From contig CAVSME010000009.1 of NCBI GenBank assembly GCA_963728985.1, positions 496,001-560,000 of the forward strand: a DNA stretch of 64,000 nt. Direction: 5' to 3'. Below the pieces are notes generated by a model that saw only the letters and a list, made by a program, of their open reading frames with translations, did not search any database and was not told the origin of the DNA. The position numbers were made by a program, and so were the translations under genes. This stretch comes from DASXAI01 sp963728985 (lineage in GTDB: Bacteria > Actinomycetota > Acidimicrobiia > Acidimicrobiales > Ilumatobacteraceae). Below, piece after piece: positions 27,287-37,421 of this stretch (position 1 is the stretch's first letter; each line of letters begins with the position of its first letter).

Positions 27287-27709
27287 TCAGCCTCTCCGGC
27301 GGCTCTGGCCGATCCAGCCCACGATGCTGTGGGCGAGGATGAGCACGCCAGGCACGAGGATGGCCCACCCCAGCACCATGCCGGTGAAGCTCGTCGCCAT
27401 GCCCACCCCCATCTCGAAGGGCCAGATGCTGCTGTGCGGCAGGTACTGGTCGTGCGCCTCCAGCTCGGCGTCTTCCGTCGACCCCCGCGCCGTCGTGCGC
27501 TCGAGCCGATCCTGGAAGGCGAGGTACCCGGCCACGATCCCGGCGAACAGACCGACGAGCACGAGCAGGACGGTGCCAGCCGCCTCCTGCGACCAGACCC
27601 CGTAGACCACGCCCCCGAGCACCAGGAACACCGACAGCGCCGTGTACAGCACCACTTCGGCGTGGAAGCGGCGCTCGGGCGTGGAGGCCAGTTCTCCCGG
27701 TCGCGCCAT
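27287..27709 (-). CDS. ctaF: Cytochrome c oxidase subunit 4 (actinobacterial CtaF)
   Basis: 140 residues with four hydrophobic helices (two near residues 19-66, two near 98-132). A small membrane subunit of the aa3 oxidase in the actinobacterial III2IV2 supercomplex. The ATG overlaps the ctaD stop (TGATG). Identified from length, topology and position after ctaD. Confidence 0.88.
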   Translation of the reverse strand: MARPGELASTPERRFHAEVVLYTALSVFLVLGGVVYGVWSQEAAGTVLLVLVGLFAGIVAGYLAFQDRLERTTARGSTEDAELEAHDQYLPHSSIWPFEMGVGMATSFTGMVLGWAILVPGVLILAHSIVGWIGQSRRRG

Positions 27710-29364
27710 CAGTGGACCGTCGCCTTGGCGTCGGGGTGGTTGGCGTCCCAGACCGGCCGCTCGGAGCGGATGGGAGGCAGCGGCTGGTCGTAGTTCTCGG
27801 GCGCCGGCGGCGATGCCGTCGCCCATTCGAGGGTCTGGGCGTCCCACGGGTTGCGGCCGGCGATCGGACCATGACGATACGAGCGCCACACGTTCCACAG
27901 GAACGGGACCGTGGAGATGCCGAGCAGCGCGGCGCCGACGGTCGAGGCGAGGTTGAGGGCGCCCCAGCCGTCCGCCGACGTGTACGTCTGCACGCGCCGC
28001 GGCATGCCGTCGAGCCCGAGGACGTGCTGCACCATGAAGGTCAGGTGGAAGCCCACGAACGTGAGGATGAAGTGGACCCAGCCGAGGCGCTCGTCGAGCA
28101 TGCGGCCGGTGAACTTCGGGAACCAGTAGTAGACGGCGGCGAACACGCCGAACGTCGACCCGCCGAACAGCACGTAGTGGAAGTGGGCCACGACGAAGTA
28201 CGAGTCCGACAGATGGAAGTCGAGCGGGGCCGACGCCAGCATCGGGCCGGTGAGACCGCCGAGCAGGAACGTGAGCAGGAAGCCGATGCCCCACACGAGC
28301 GGCATCTTCATGTTGAGCCGACCGCCCCACATCGTGCCGATCCAGTTGAAGAACTTCACGCCGGTGGGCACGGCGATGAGCATCGTCATGAACGAGAAGA
28401 ACGGCAGCAGCACCGCGCCGGTGGTGAACATGTGGTGGGCCCACACGCCGACCGACAGGAACCCGATCGCCAACGTGGCGAAGACCAGCGTCTTGTAGCC
28501 GAAGACCGGCCGGCGGGCGAAGACGGCGAAGATCTCGGTGAACACCCCGAAGAACGGCAGGACGAGGATGTACACCTCGGGGTGACCGAAGAACCAGAAC
28601 AGGTGCTGCCACAGCAACGGGTAGCCGCCGTGGTTGGCATCGAAGATGCGGGCGTCGAACTGGCGATCGAAGAACAGCATCACGCCCGCGGCGGTGAGCA
28701 CGGGGAACGTCATCAGGATGAGCAGGCTGGTGACGAAGATGTTCCACGTGAAGATGGGCATCCGGAACATGGTCATGCCCGGCGCCCGCATCGTGGACAC
28801 GGTGGCGATCACGTTCAGCGCGGTGATGATGCCGGCCACACCGAGCAGGGCGATGCCCACGATCCACAGGTCGCCGCCGAGGTTGGGCGAGCGCACGCCG
28901 TCTGACAGCGGCGTGTACCCGTACCAGCCGAACTTGGCGGCGCCGTCCTTGGTGGCGAACCCTCCGAGCATGACGATCCCGGCGAACAGCGTGAGCCAGT
29001 AGCCGAGCGCGTTGAGGCGCGGGAAGGCCATGTCCTTGGCGCCGACCTGCAACGGCACGAGGTAGTTGGCGAGGCCGAGCGCGAACGGGCTCACGAACAG
29101 CAGCAACATGATCGTGCCGTGCATCGTGAAGAGCTGGTTGTACCGATCCTCGCCGATGAAGTCCTGATCGGGCCGCGCCAGCTGCACGCGCATCAGCTCG
29201 GCCATGGCCCCGCCGATGAAGAAGAACACGAAGCCGGTCACCATGTACGCGATGCCGATGCGCTTGTGGTCGGTGGTGGTGACCCAACCGAGGATGCCGG
29301 TGGCGCGCACCGGATGCTCGGGTGGCTCGGCCAGCACGTCGGGCCGTTCGTCGACGATCGTCAC
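27709..29364 (-). CDS. ctaD: Cytochrome c oxidase subunit I (aa3 type)
   Basis: 551 residues, 12 predicted helices. Proton-pumping haem-copper subunit. Haem a ligand in TMHGTIML; CuB His-Tyr motif GHPEVYILVLP; CuB pair VWAHHMFTTG; haem a/a3 ligands in VVAHFHYVLFGG. GTG at 29364 overlaps the ctaC stop (GTGA). Reduces O2 using electrons delivered from QcrC via CtaC. Confidence 0.97.
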   Translation of the reverse strand: MTIVDERPDVLAEPPEHPVRATGILGWVTTTDHKRIGIAYMVTGFVFFFIGGAMAELMRVQLARPDQDFIGEDRYNQLFTMHGTIMLLLFVSPFALGLANYLVPLQVGAKDMAFPRLNALGYWLTLFAGIVMLGGFATKDGAAKFGWYGYTPLSDGVRSPNLGGDLWIVGIALLGVAGIITALNVIATVSTMRAPGMTMFRMPIFTWNIFVTSLLILMTFPVLTAAGVMLFFDRQFDARIFDANHGGYPLLWQHLFWFFGHPEVYILVLPFFGVFTEIFAVFARRPVFGYKTLVFATLAIGFLSVGVWAHHMFTTGAVLLPFFSFMTMLIAVPTGVKFFNWIGTMWGGRLNMKMPLVWGIGFLLTFLLGGLTGPMLASAPLDFHLSDSYFVVAHFHYVLFGGSTFGVFAAVYYWFPKFTGRMLDERLGWVHFILTFVGFHLTFMVQHVLGLDGMPRRVQTYTSADGWGALNLASTVGAALLGISTVPFLWNVWRSYRHGPIAGRNPWDAQTLEWATASPPAPENYDQPLPPIRSERPVWDANHPDAKATVH

Positions 29365-30086
29365 GACTCGCTCCCCCCACCGGCCAGCCACGCGTCGAAC
29401 TCGGCCGCCGGCACCGCCCGCACGCTGAAGCGCATCGCGGTGTGGTTCAAGCCGCAGAACTCCGAGCACACGCCGGCCCACTCCCCTGCCTCGGTGATGT
29501 CGACGTCGATGGCGTTCTCCACTCGCGGGATGAGGTCGCGCTTCTCGATGAAGTGGGGCACCCAGAACGAGTGGATGACATCCGGCGACGACAGCTCGAG
29601 CCGCACCGTTCGCCCGACCGGGAGCACGAGCACCGGGTCCTTGCCCGGGACGCCGGTGACGGTCACGGGGCTGCCCTCGTAGGCGAACTGCCACTGCCAC
29701 TGGAACCCCACGACCCGCACGGTGAGGTCGGGGTCCTTCGTGGTGGCTGTCACGGTGTTCTCGGTCCGGATCGACAGACCGAGCAGTACCCCCACGATGA
29801 CGATGGGGAGCGCCGTGTACACGATCTCGACCGGCACGTTGTACTGGCGCTGGCTGGGCTCGCCGGCGCTGCGCTGGCGCCGGTACCGCACCACGACGAA
29901 CACCACCAGCCCGTAGACGATCAGGCCGATGACGATGGCGGTCCACACGAAGATGCGCCACAAGTTGCGCGACTCCGTTCCTTGCGACGTCACGGGATCG
30001 GGCAGACCGAGGTTGCCGCAGCCGGCCAGCAGCAGCAGTCCCGCAACGATGGCGGCGGCGCGCAAGGCGCGACGACGGGTCGTCAC
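29361..30086 (-). CDS. ctaC: Cytochrome c oxidase subunit II
   Basis: 241 residues. Lipoprotein signal with lipobox LAGC at 20-23, two membrane helices (about 45-67 and 86-106), then a periplasmic cupredoxin domain. CuA ligands: H172, C207, E209, C211, H215 and M218 within CSEFCGLNHTAM. It receives electrons and passes them to CtaD. GTG 30086 overlaps the stop of the assembly-factor gene (GTGA). Confidence 0.96.
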   Translation of the reverse strand: MTTRRRALRAAAIVAGLLLLAGCGNLGLPDPVTSQGTESRNLWRIFVWTAIVIGLIVYGLVVFVVVRYRRQRSAGEPSQRQYNVPVEIVYTALPIVIVGVLLGLSIRTENTVTATTKDPDLTVRVVGFQWQWQFAYEGSPVTVTGVPGKDPVLVLPVGRTVRLELSSPDVIHSFWVPHFIEKRDLIPRVENAIDVDITEAGEWAGVCSEFCGLNHTAMRFSVRAVPAAEFDAWLAGGGSES

Positions 30087-30949
30087 GACGGCAGGCCGGC
30101 GTCGAGGAGGCGGTCCTGGCGGCGGGCCTCTCGCTCGCTGTAGGCCATCCACCGGGCCAGCACGATGGCCCCCAGGACGAGGCCGAACAGCTCGCCCGCC
30201 ACCCACAGGATCCCGGCGCCGGTGCGCTGGTCCGACAGGGCCGACGCGCCCCACTGTCGACCCGTGCTGGCGTACCAACGAGCCGCGATGACGGTGGTCG
30301 ACGAGAGCATCACGACGCCGAGGAACGCGTGCAGGGGCACCGTGGTCAGCACGAGACCGAGGCGGGCCGGGTGACTCAGCCGGTGACGCTGGAGATCGAG
30401 CCCGATCACGGCCTCGGCGAACAGCACGCCGGCCACGACGAAGTGGATGTGCAGCCACGCGTGCACGACGTGGTAGCGCAGCGACCACTCGTAGATCGAC
30501 GTGAAGTACAGGACGGGCAAGGTGAGGGCGAACAGCGCGGTGACGACGATCGGGTTGGTGATCACGGCCGCCGGGCGCGAGTCGAGAGCGCGCCGCAGCA
30601 CCAGCTTGGTGGGCGGGCGGGCGGACTGGAGCGCCAGTGTCATGGGCGCGCCGAGGGCGATCAGGACGGGCGCCACCATGCCGAGGAGCACGTGCTGCAC
30701 CACGTGCACGCTGAACAGCGTCGTGTCGTAGCGGGCGATGCCCGTCTCGGTGGCCACCAGCAGCACGGCGCAGCCGGCGAGGAAGGCGGCCGTGCGGGCG
30801 GGCGACCAGCGGCGGCCGCGGGCGGCAAGGCGGCGGGTGCCGGCCACGTAGGCGCCGGCCGTGGTGACGGCGAGGGCGAGCGCGACGACGTCGATCTCCG
30901 CCGGGACGGCCAGCGTCCACAGCGTTGGGGCCGGGGGCGGCGACGCCAC
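30083..30949 (-). CDS. Cytochrome c oxidase assembly protein, caa3 CtaG family
   Basis: 288 residues from GTG 30949, about seven membrane helices. His-rich positions in helices (VHVVQHVLLG, YHVVHAWLHIHFVV) fit a copper-chaperone or assembly role of the CtaG_2 family. First gene of the ctaG-ctaC-ctaD-ctaF run. The start is chosen because TACGGT (minus strand, 30956-30961) is exactly 6 bases upstream; an ATG at 31006 would precede the promoter and add an Arg-rich leader. Confidence 0.85.
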   Translation of the reverse strand: MASPPPAPTLWTLAVPAEIDVVALALAVTTAGAYVAGTRRLAARGRRWSPARTAAFLAGCAVLLVATETGIARYDTTLFSVHVVQHVLLGMVAPVLIALGAPMTLALQSARPPTKLVLRRALDSRPAAVITNPIVVTALFALTLPVLYFTSIYEWSLRYHVVHAWLHIHFVVAGVLFAEAVIGLDLQRHRLSHPARLGLVLTTVPLHAFLGVVMLSSTTVIAARWYASTGRQWGASALSDQRTGAGILWVAGELFGLVLGAIVLARWMAYSEREARRQDRLLDAGLPS

Positions 30950-31014
30950 GTTGCGACCGTACCCTGACCGCGACCGGTCACGTCGCAACCGTGGCGTGTG
31001 GTACAACCCGACGT
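30950..31014. promoter_or_regulatory. Divergent promoter region of the two respiratory operons
   Basis: 65 bp separate the ctaG-like gene from ctaE. Minus-strand TACGGT at 30956-30961 is 6 bases from GTG 30949. Plus-strand TACAAC at 31002-31007 is 7 bases from GTG 31015 but lacks the usual final T. No inverted repeat of note is seen. Confidence 0.5.
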
Positions 31015-31647
31015 GTGACTGGGTCGTCGGCCGCCAGCTCCGCGGTCGCGCCCGACCCCGGCGGCGATCGGCCCACTGTGACGCCGCCCACCGGCCTCGC
31101 GCCGCAGCGCGCCAGCCCGCTCGCCGTCGGCGTGGTCGTGTGGCTGGCGTCGGAGCTGATGTTCTTCGGCGGCCTGTTCGCGGCGTACTACACGCTGCGC
31201 AGCGTCGACGGCGATTGGCCGCCGGCCGGCGTCGAGCTCGACACCATCCGCGCCCTGATCTTCACGGGCGTGCTGCTGGCGTCCAGCTTCACCATGCACC
31301 TGGCCACCCTGGCGGCCGAGCACGGCGACCGCCGCCAGGCGCTGCGGTGGCTGTTCGTGACGTTCGTCCTTGGTGCTGGTTTCGTCGCCAACCTCGCCCT
31401 CGAGTGGGCCGGCAACGACTTCACCCTGACCGACCATGCCTACGGCTCCGCCTACTACCTCCTCACCGGCTTCCACGGCCTCCACCTCGTGGGCGGCCTG
31501 GCACTGATGATCGCCGCCGCCGTGGCCGTCAGCGGCACCAAATCGCACGTGCCCCTCGGGTCGACGTTCACCATCAGCGCCTACTACTGGCACTTCGTGG
31601 ACGCCGTCTGGATCTTCGTGTTCCTCACCATCTTCGTGGTGCGATGA
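31015..31647 (+). CDS. ctaE: Cytochrome c oxidase subunit III
   Basis: 210 residues, five main helices. Heme-copper subunit III motifs: WLASELMFFGGLFAAYYTLR and the His-rich TGFHGLHLVGGL, with the end YYWHFVDAVWIFVFLTIF. GTG 31015 places a short Ala/Pro-rich tail before the first helix. Leads the ctaE-qcrC-qcrA-qcrB operon, the conserved actinobacterial arrangement; the stop is 1 base before the qcrC ATG. Confidence 0.96.
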   Translation: MTGSSAASSAVAPDPGGDRPTVTPPTGLAPQRASPLAVGVVVWLASELMFFGGLFAAYYTLRSVDGDWPPAGVELDTIRALIFTGVLLASSFTMHLATLAAEHGDRRQALRWLFVTFVLGAGFVANLALEWAGNDFTLTDHAYGSAYYLLTGFHGLHLVGGLALMIAAAVAVSGTKSHVPLGSTFTISAYYWHFVDAVWIFVFLTIFVVR

Positions 31648-31648
31648 C

Positions 31649-32425
31649 ATGCGCATCTCGGGTGCTGCCGTTGCCCTCGTCGGTGCCCTCGGCGCCGCCG
31701 GAGTGCTGTTCGCCGTGCAGCAGGCGAGCGCCAGCACCGAGGTGAGCCGGCAGGCCACGCCGTCACCCGAGCTCGTCGCTCGCGGGAAGGAGCTGTACCT
31801 GACCGGCTGCGTGTCCTGCCACGGCGTCGACGGCGTAGGCACCGACCTCGCCCCCACGCTCGTGAACGTCGGCGCCGCCAGCGCCAACTTCTACCTGACG
31901 AGCGGGCGCATGCCGGCGGCCCAGGGCGTGCCGTTCCAGCCGCCGCGCAAGCAGCCGGCATACGGGCCGCCCGACATCGACGCCCTCGTGGCGTACGTGG
32001 CGTCATTGGGCAACGGACCGGCCATCCCGGTCGTCGACATCACTGACGCCGACGTCGCCGCCGGCGGTGTCCTCTACCGGGCCAACTGCGCGTCGTGCCA
32101 CCAGTCGGCCGGGGCCGGCGGGGCGCTGTCGTACGGGCAGTCGGCGCCGCACCTGAAGTACGCCACCGCCACCCAGGTGGTGGAGGCGCTGCGCATCGGC
32201 CCGGGCGAGATGCCGGTGTTCAGCGAGCAGACCATCACCGACCAGCAGGCCAACCAGATCGCGGCCTACGTCCAGTACCTCCGCGATCCCGACAACCGGG
32301 GCGGCGCCGCCCTGGGGGGCAACGGCCCGGTCCCCGAGGGGTTGGTGGCCCTCGTGGTCGGGCTGGGCGGGCTCATCGCCATCAGCGTCATGATCGTGGG
32401 CATCCGCCGTGGCCTCCACACCTGA
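31649..32425 (+). CDS. qcrC: Diheme cytochrome c subunit of the bc1 complex
   Basis: 258 residues. N-terminal signal-anchor (about 5-25), two c-type haem motifs CVSCH (54-58) and CASCH (147-151), and a C-terminal membrane helix (about 230-250). It replaces both cytochrome c1 and a soluble cytochrome c, passing electrons directly to CtaC in the supercomplex. It overlaps qcrA by 17 bases. Confidence 0.95.
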   Translation: MRISGAAVALVGALGAAGVLFAVQQASASTEVSRQATPSPELVARGKELYLTGCVSCHGVDGVGTDLAPTLVNVGAASANFYLTSGRMPAAQGVPFQPPRKQPAYGPPDIDALVAYVASLGNGPAIPVVDITDADVAAGGVLYRANCASCHQSAGAGGALSYGQSAPHLKYATATQVVEALRIGPGEMPVFSEQTITDQQANQIAAYVQYLRDPDNRGGAALGGNGPVPEGLVALVVGLGGLIAISVMIVGIRRGLHT

Positions 32426-33290
32426 TCCCCCGCAGCGCGGGAGCCGGCGCATCACGAAGGCCGAGCGCCTGCCGGCGGCCGCGTTCGCCGTCGCCATCGT
32501 CGCCGCCCTCGCGCTGGCCGTCGTGTACTGGCGAGGGGGTCAGCCGCAGGCCGAGGGCATCCTCCTCGCCGTCATCCTCGGCGGCATCGGGGCGGGCATG
32601 GCCCTGTGGGCGCAGCGCTTCATGCCGCACGGACCCTTCGAGGAGGAGCGGGGCGAGATCGCGTCCAGCGAGGAGGACATCGAGGGCTTCGTGGAGGACC
32701 TCGAGCGCGGCAGTGGCGGCATCGCCCGGCGCGGCTTCCTCGCGACGTTGGCGGCGGGCGCCCTCGGCGCGCTGGGCGTGGCGGCGCTGTTCCCCATCCG
32801 CTCCCTCGGGCCGCGCCCGGGCAAGGGCCTGAAGGTGACGCCGTACGCGCTTGCGCCGAAGCGCCTCATCACGGAGCAAGGCCGGCTCGTCAAGGCGACC
32901 GAGCTGGCCGTCGACGGGGTCATCACCTGCTACCCCGAGGGCTTCCTCGACGATCCCGACTCGCCCACGCTGCTGATCCACCTGCGCCCCGGCCAGAACA
33001 TCCCGAAGGCGGGCCGGGAGACGTGGACGGCGGGGGATCTCGTGGCTTACTCGAAGCTGTGCTCGCACATGGGCTGCCCGGTCGGGCTCTACCAGGCCCG
33101 TTCGAGCCTCCTGCTGTGCCCGTGCCACCAGTCGACCTTCGACGTGCCGAACCACTGCAACCCCATCTTCGGCCCGGCGACCCGGTCGCTCCCGCAGCTC
33201 CCCATCAGCGTCGACGCTGACGGGTACGTGGTGGCCACCGGCGACTTCAGCGACCCCGTCGGTCCGGGGTTCTGGGACGCGGAGCGCTGA
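32409..33290 (+). CDS. qcrA: Rieske iron-sulfur subunit of the bc1 complex
   Basis: 293 residues. Three N-terminal hydrophobic segments (about 22-41, 50-68, 109-130), the third preceded by an RR pair (ARRGFLATL) typical of Tat-dependent insertion in actinobacterial QcrA. The Rieske cluster ligands are CSHMGC (218-223) and CPCHQS (237-242). Transfers electrons from quinol to QcrC. GTG start within the end of qcrC. Confidence 0.95.
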   Translation: MASTPDPPQRGSRRITKAERLPAAAFAVAIVAALALAVVYWRGGQPQAEGILLAVILGGIGAGMALWAQRFMPHGPFEEERGEIASSEEDIEGFVEDLERGSGGIARRGFLATLAAGALGALGVAALFPIRSLGPRPGKGLKVTPYALAPKRLITEQGRLVKATELAVDGVITCYPEGFLDDPDSPTLLIHLRPGQNIPKAGRETWTAGDLVAYSKLCSHMGCPVGLYQARSSLLLCPCHQSTFDVPNHCNPIFGPATRSLPQLPISVDADGYVVATGDFSDPVGPGFWDAER

Positions 33291-33292
33291 GC

Positions 33293-34681
33293 GTGCCGAA
33301 CAAGGTCGTGCGCCCGCGCCTCCTGCCTCGGCTGGCCCGCTGGCTCGACCAGCGGGTCGGCGGCGCCAAGGTGGTGCGCAAGGCGTTCGACAAGATCTTC
33401 CCGGACCACTGGTCGTTCATGTTGGGCGAGGCGGCGCTGTACTGCTTCGTCATCCTCATCGTGACCGGTGTCTTCCTGACGTTCTTCTACCAGGCCAGTC
33501 CCGATCTCACCACGTACACGGGGAGCTTCTCCGAGCTCCACGGGGTACCCATGTCACGGGCCTACGAGTCGGCCATCCGCCTGTCGTTCGACGTGCGCGC
33601 CGGCATCGTCATGCGCCAGGCCCATCACTGGGCCGCCCTCATCTTCCTCGGCACGATCGGCGCCCACCTGCTGCGCGTGTTCTTCACCGGTGCGTTCCGG
33701 CGCCCGCGCGAGATCAACTGGATCATCGGCGTGACGATGCTGCTGCTGGCCATGGGCAACGGCTTCTTCGGCTACTCGCTGCTCGACGACCAGCTCTCGG
33801 GATCGGGCCTGCGCATCGTGTACGCCATCGTGCTGTCGATCCCGATCATCGGCACGTGGATCATCTCGCTCGTCTTCGGTGGCGAGTTCCCCGGACCCGA
33901 CCTGCTGGAGCGCTTCTACGTGCTCCACATCCTCATCGTCCCTGCCATCCTCGCGGTGCTGATCAGCCTCCACCTGGCGATCCTCGTGCGCCACAAGCAC
34001 ACCCACTACCCGGGGCCGGGGCGTCGGGATGACAACGTGGTCGGCGAGCGACTGTGGCCGACGTACGCGGCGAAGGCGCTGTCGCTGTTCTTCCTCACCG
34101 GCGGGCTCGTGTTCCTGCTGGCCGGGCTGGTGCAGATCAACCCGGTGTGGGTCTACGGCCCGTTCCGGCCGGCCGACGTGAGCGCGGCGTCGCAGCCCGA
34201 TTGGTACATGGGCTTCCTCGACGGGGCGCTGCGGATCATGCCGCCGTGGGAGATCCGCGCCTTCGGGTACGAGGTGCCCAACCCGTTCTTCCCGGGCGTG
34301 GTCCTGGCGACGGTGTTCTTCGGCGTCCTCTACCTGGCGCCGTTCATCGAAGCCCGCTTCACCCACGACTACGTCGAGCACCACGTGCTCGACCGTCCGC
34401 GCGACCGGCCGCTGCGCACCGGCCTCGGCGTGGGCGTGCTGTTCTTCTACCTGACGCTGCTCGGGGCGGCGTCGTCGGACGTGCTCTCGGCGCGATTCGG
34501 GCTGTCGGTCAACTCGGTGATCTGGACGTTCCGCATCGCCGTGTTCGTGGTGCCGCTGGTCGCCGGCGAGGTGGCCTACAAGCTGTGCCGCGAGCTGAAG
34601 CGGCGTGACGGGCCGGCGCCGCCCCGCGAGTCGCTCGAGCGGGCCCCCGAGCCCGACCCCGAGCCCGCCCTCGCCGACTGA
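33293..34681 (+). CDS. qcrB: Cytochrome b subunit of the bc1 complex
   Basis: 462 residues, eight or more helices. Haem b ligand His pairs occur in VMRQAHHWAALIFLGTIGAHLLRVF and FYVLHILIVPAILAVLISLHLAIL-type segments, and a PDWYMGF segment takes the place of the canonical quinol-site PEWY region. Oxidises menaquinol. Start GTG is 2 bases after the qcrA stop. The charged Pro-rich C-terminus (ending DPEPALAD) is overlapped on the other strand by the 3' extension of folC. Confidence 0.95.
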   Translation: MPNKVVRPRLLPRLARWLDQRVGGAKVVRKAFDKIFPDHWSFMLGEAALYCFVILIVTGVFLTFFYQASPDLTTYTGSFSELHGVPMSRAYESAIRLSFDVRAGIVMRQAHHWAALIFLGTIGAHLLRVFFTGAFRRPREINWIIGVTMLLLAMGNGFFGYSLLDDQLSGSGLRIVYAIVLSIPIIGTWIISLVFGGEFPGPDLLERFYVLHILIVPAILAVLISLHLAILVRHKHTHYPGPGRRDDNVVGERLWPTYAAKALSLFFLTGGLVFLLAGLVQINPVWVYGPFRPADVSAASQPDWYMGFLDGALRIMPPWEIRAFGYEVPNPFFPGVVLATVFFGVLYLAPFIEARFTHDYVEHHVLDRPRDRPLRTGLGVGVLFFYLTLLGAASSDVLSARFGLSVNSVIWTFRIAVFVVPLVAGEVAYKLCRELKRRDGPAPPRESLERAPEPDPEPALAD

Positions 34682-36115
34682 CGAGTTCGCCGGGCCGGCG
34701 CGCCGTCGGGTCACCAAGCGCGCAGCCTGAACACTTGATACCGCCAGAGCGGTAGTAGACGCGCAGGCTGCGCGCCGGGGTGCGGCGAGTCGGCGCCGAG
34801 GAGGCGCCGCAAATTACCGGCAGCGCGGTCTCGAGGTGGGGCCGGGCGGCGCCGACGACGTAGAGCGAGCCGGTGATCAGGACGGCGTCGTCGGCCGTGG
34901 CCCGCACGAGTGCGGCATCGCACGCCTGTGCCACGCCGGGCACGACCAGCACCTGCTCGCAGCCGATGTCGCGGGCGGCGGCCGCCGTCTCCTCGGCGGG
35001 GATCCCGCGCGGCGACGGGGGCGTGCAGCAGATCACCCAGGCGGCCTCGTCGGCCCGGAGGGCCTCCAGCATCTCGACCGGGTCCCGCCCCCGCAGGAAC
35101 CCGGCGACCAGGATCTCCTCGCCGACGGGGGCGAAGTCCTCGGCCATCACCGTGGCGCACGTGTCGGCCCCGGCGGGGTTGTGGGCACCGTCGACGATGA
35201 CGAGGGGCTGGTGGCCCAGCACCTCGAAGCGGCCGGGCACGGACACGTCGGCGTACGCCTCGCGCACCACCTCCACGTCGAGGGAGGACTCGAAGAAGCT
35301 CTCCACGGCGGCGAGGGCGGCAGCGGCGTTGTCGCCCTGATGGCGGCCGTGGACAGACAGGAACACGTCCGGGTAGGTGGCGTACGGCGCCCGCAGGTCG
35401 AGCAGCCGGCCCCCCAGGGCCAGCTGGTTCTCGATCGTGCCGAAGTCGACGTCGCGCTCCCACGTGATGGCCGGGTTCTCGGCCCGGAAGATCGCCGCCA
35501 GCTCGGGTTCGGTCTCGCCCAGGACGAGGGTGGAGCCGGGCTTCACGATGCCCGCCTTCTCCCTGGCGATGTGGGCCCGGGTCGGCCCCGCCAGCTCCTG
35601 GTGGTCGATGCCCACGTTGGTCACCACCGCCACCTGGGCATCGGCGACGTTGGTGGCGTCCCAGCGTCCGAGCAGGCCCACCTCCAGCACCATCACGTCG
35701 ACGGCGATGTCGGCGAACCACCGGAACGCCGCCGCCGTCACGATCTCGAAGTACGAAGGCCGCACGCCGGCGAGGACCTCGAGGTCGGCGATGGCGGCGA
35801 TCTGCTCGGCGAAGTCGTCGTCGTCGATGGGGTCGCCGTTGCGGGTCATCCGCTCGTTGATGCGCTCGAGGTGAGGGCTGGTGTACGTGCCCACGGTGAG
35901 GCCCTGGGCCATGAGCAGCCGGGTCGCCATCTGCGCCGTCGAGCCCTTGCCGTTGGTCCCCGTGAGGTGCACCACCGGCGCCGTGCGCTGGGGATCGCCC
36001 ATGGCCGACACCAGCCGCTGCATCCGGTCGATGGAGGGCGCCTCGGGACGCCCCACCCCCATCATCTTCTCGAGGTTGACGTGCTCGTCGAGGAAGACGA
36101 GCGCCTCGGTGTAGT

Positions 36116-36119
<4 letters not shown>
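34509..36119 (-). CDS. folC: Folylpolyglutamate/dihydrofolate synthase, 3' end extended through a repeat
   Basis: Mur-ligase-fold enzyme adding glutamate to folates. P-loop LTGTNGKGSTAQ, VLEVGLLGRWDATNV and IVDGAHNPAGAD are present. Homology at the N-terminus (LNYTEALVFLDEHVNLEK) extends upstream of the first ATG (36065) to a CTG at 36119, whose CTGA overlaps the clpX stop; no ATG, GTG or TTG exists between. At the 3' end the family sequence stops near GSLYVVGAARPHLETALP (~34820). The frame then runs through a 56-bp palindrome and 170 bases into antisense qcrB, adding about 100 low-complexity residues. The palindrome may have displaced the original stop. Confidence 0.85.
34719..34774. repeat. 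56-bp intergenic palindrome, copy C, inside the folC 3' extension
   Basis: Same length and orientation as copy A; the first 18 bases match copy A exactly (CGCGCAGCCTGAACACTT) and TACCGC/GCGGTA forms the core. Left flank GGTCACCAAG as in copy A. Arms pair at 19 of 28 positions. It lies between qcrB and the conserved end of folC. Confidence 0.78.
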
Positions 36120-37399
<1,280 letters not shown>

Positions 37400-37421
37400 G
37401 TGCCCGAGCCTCCCCCATGCC

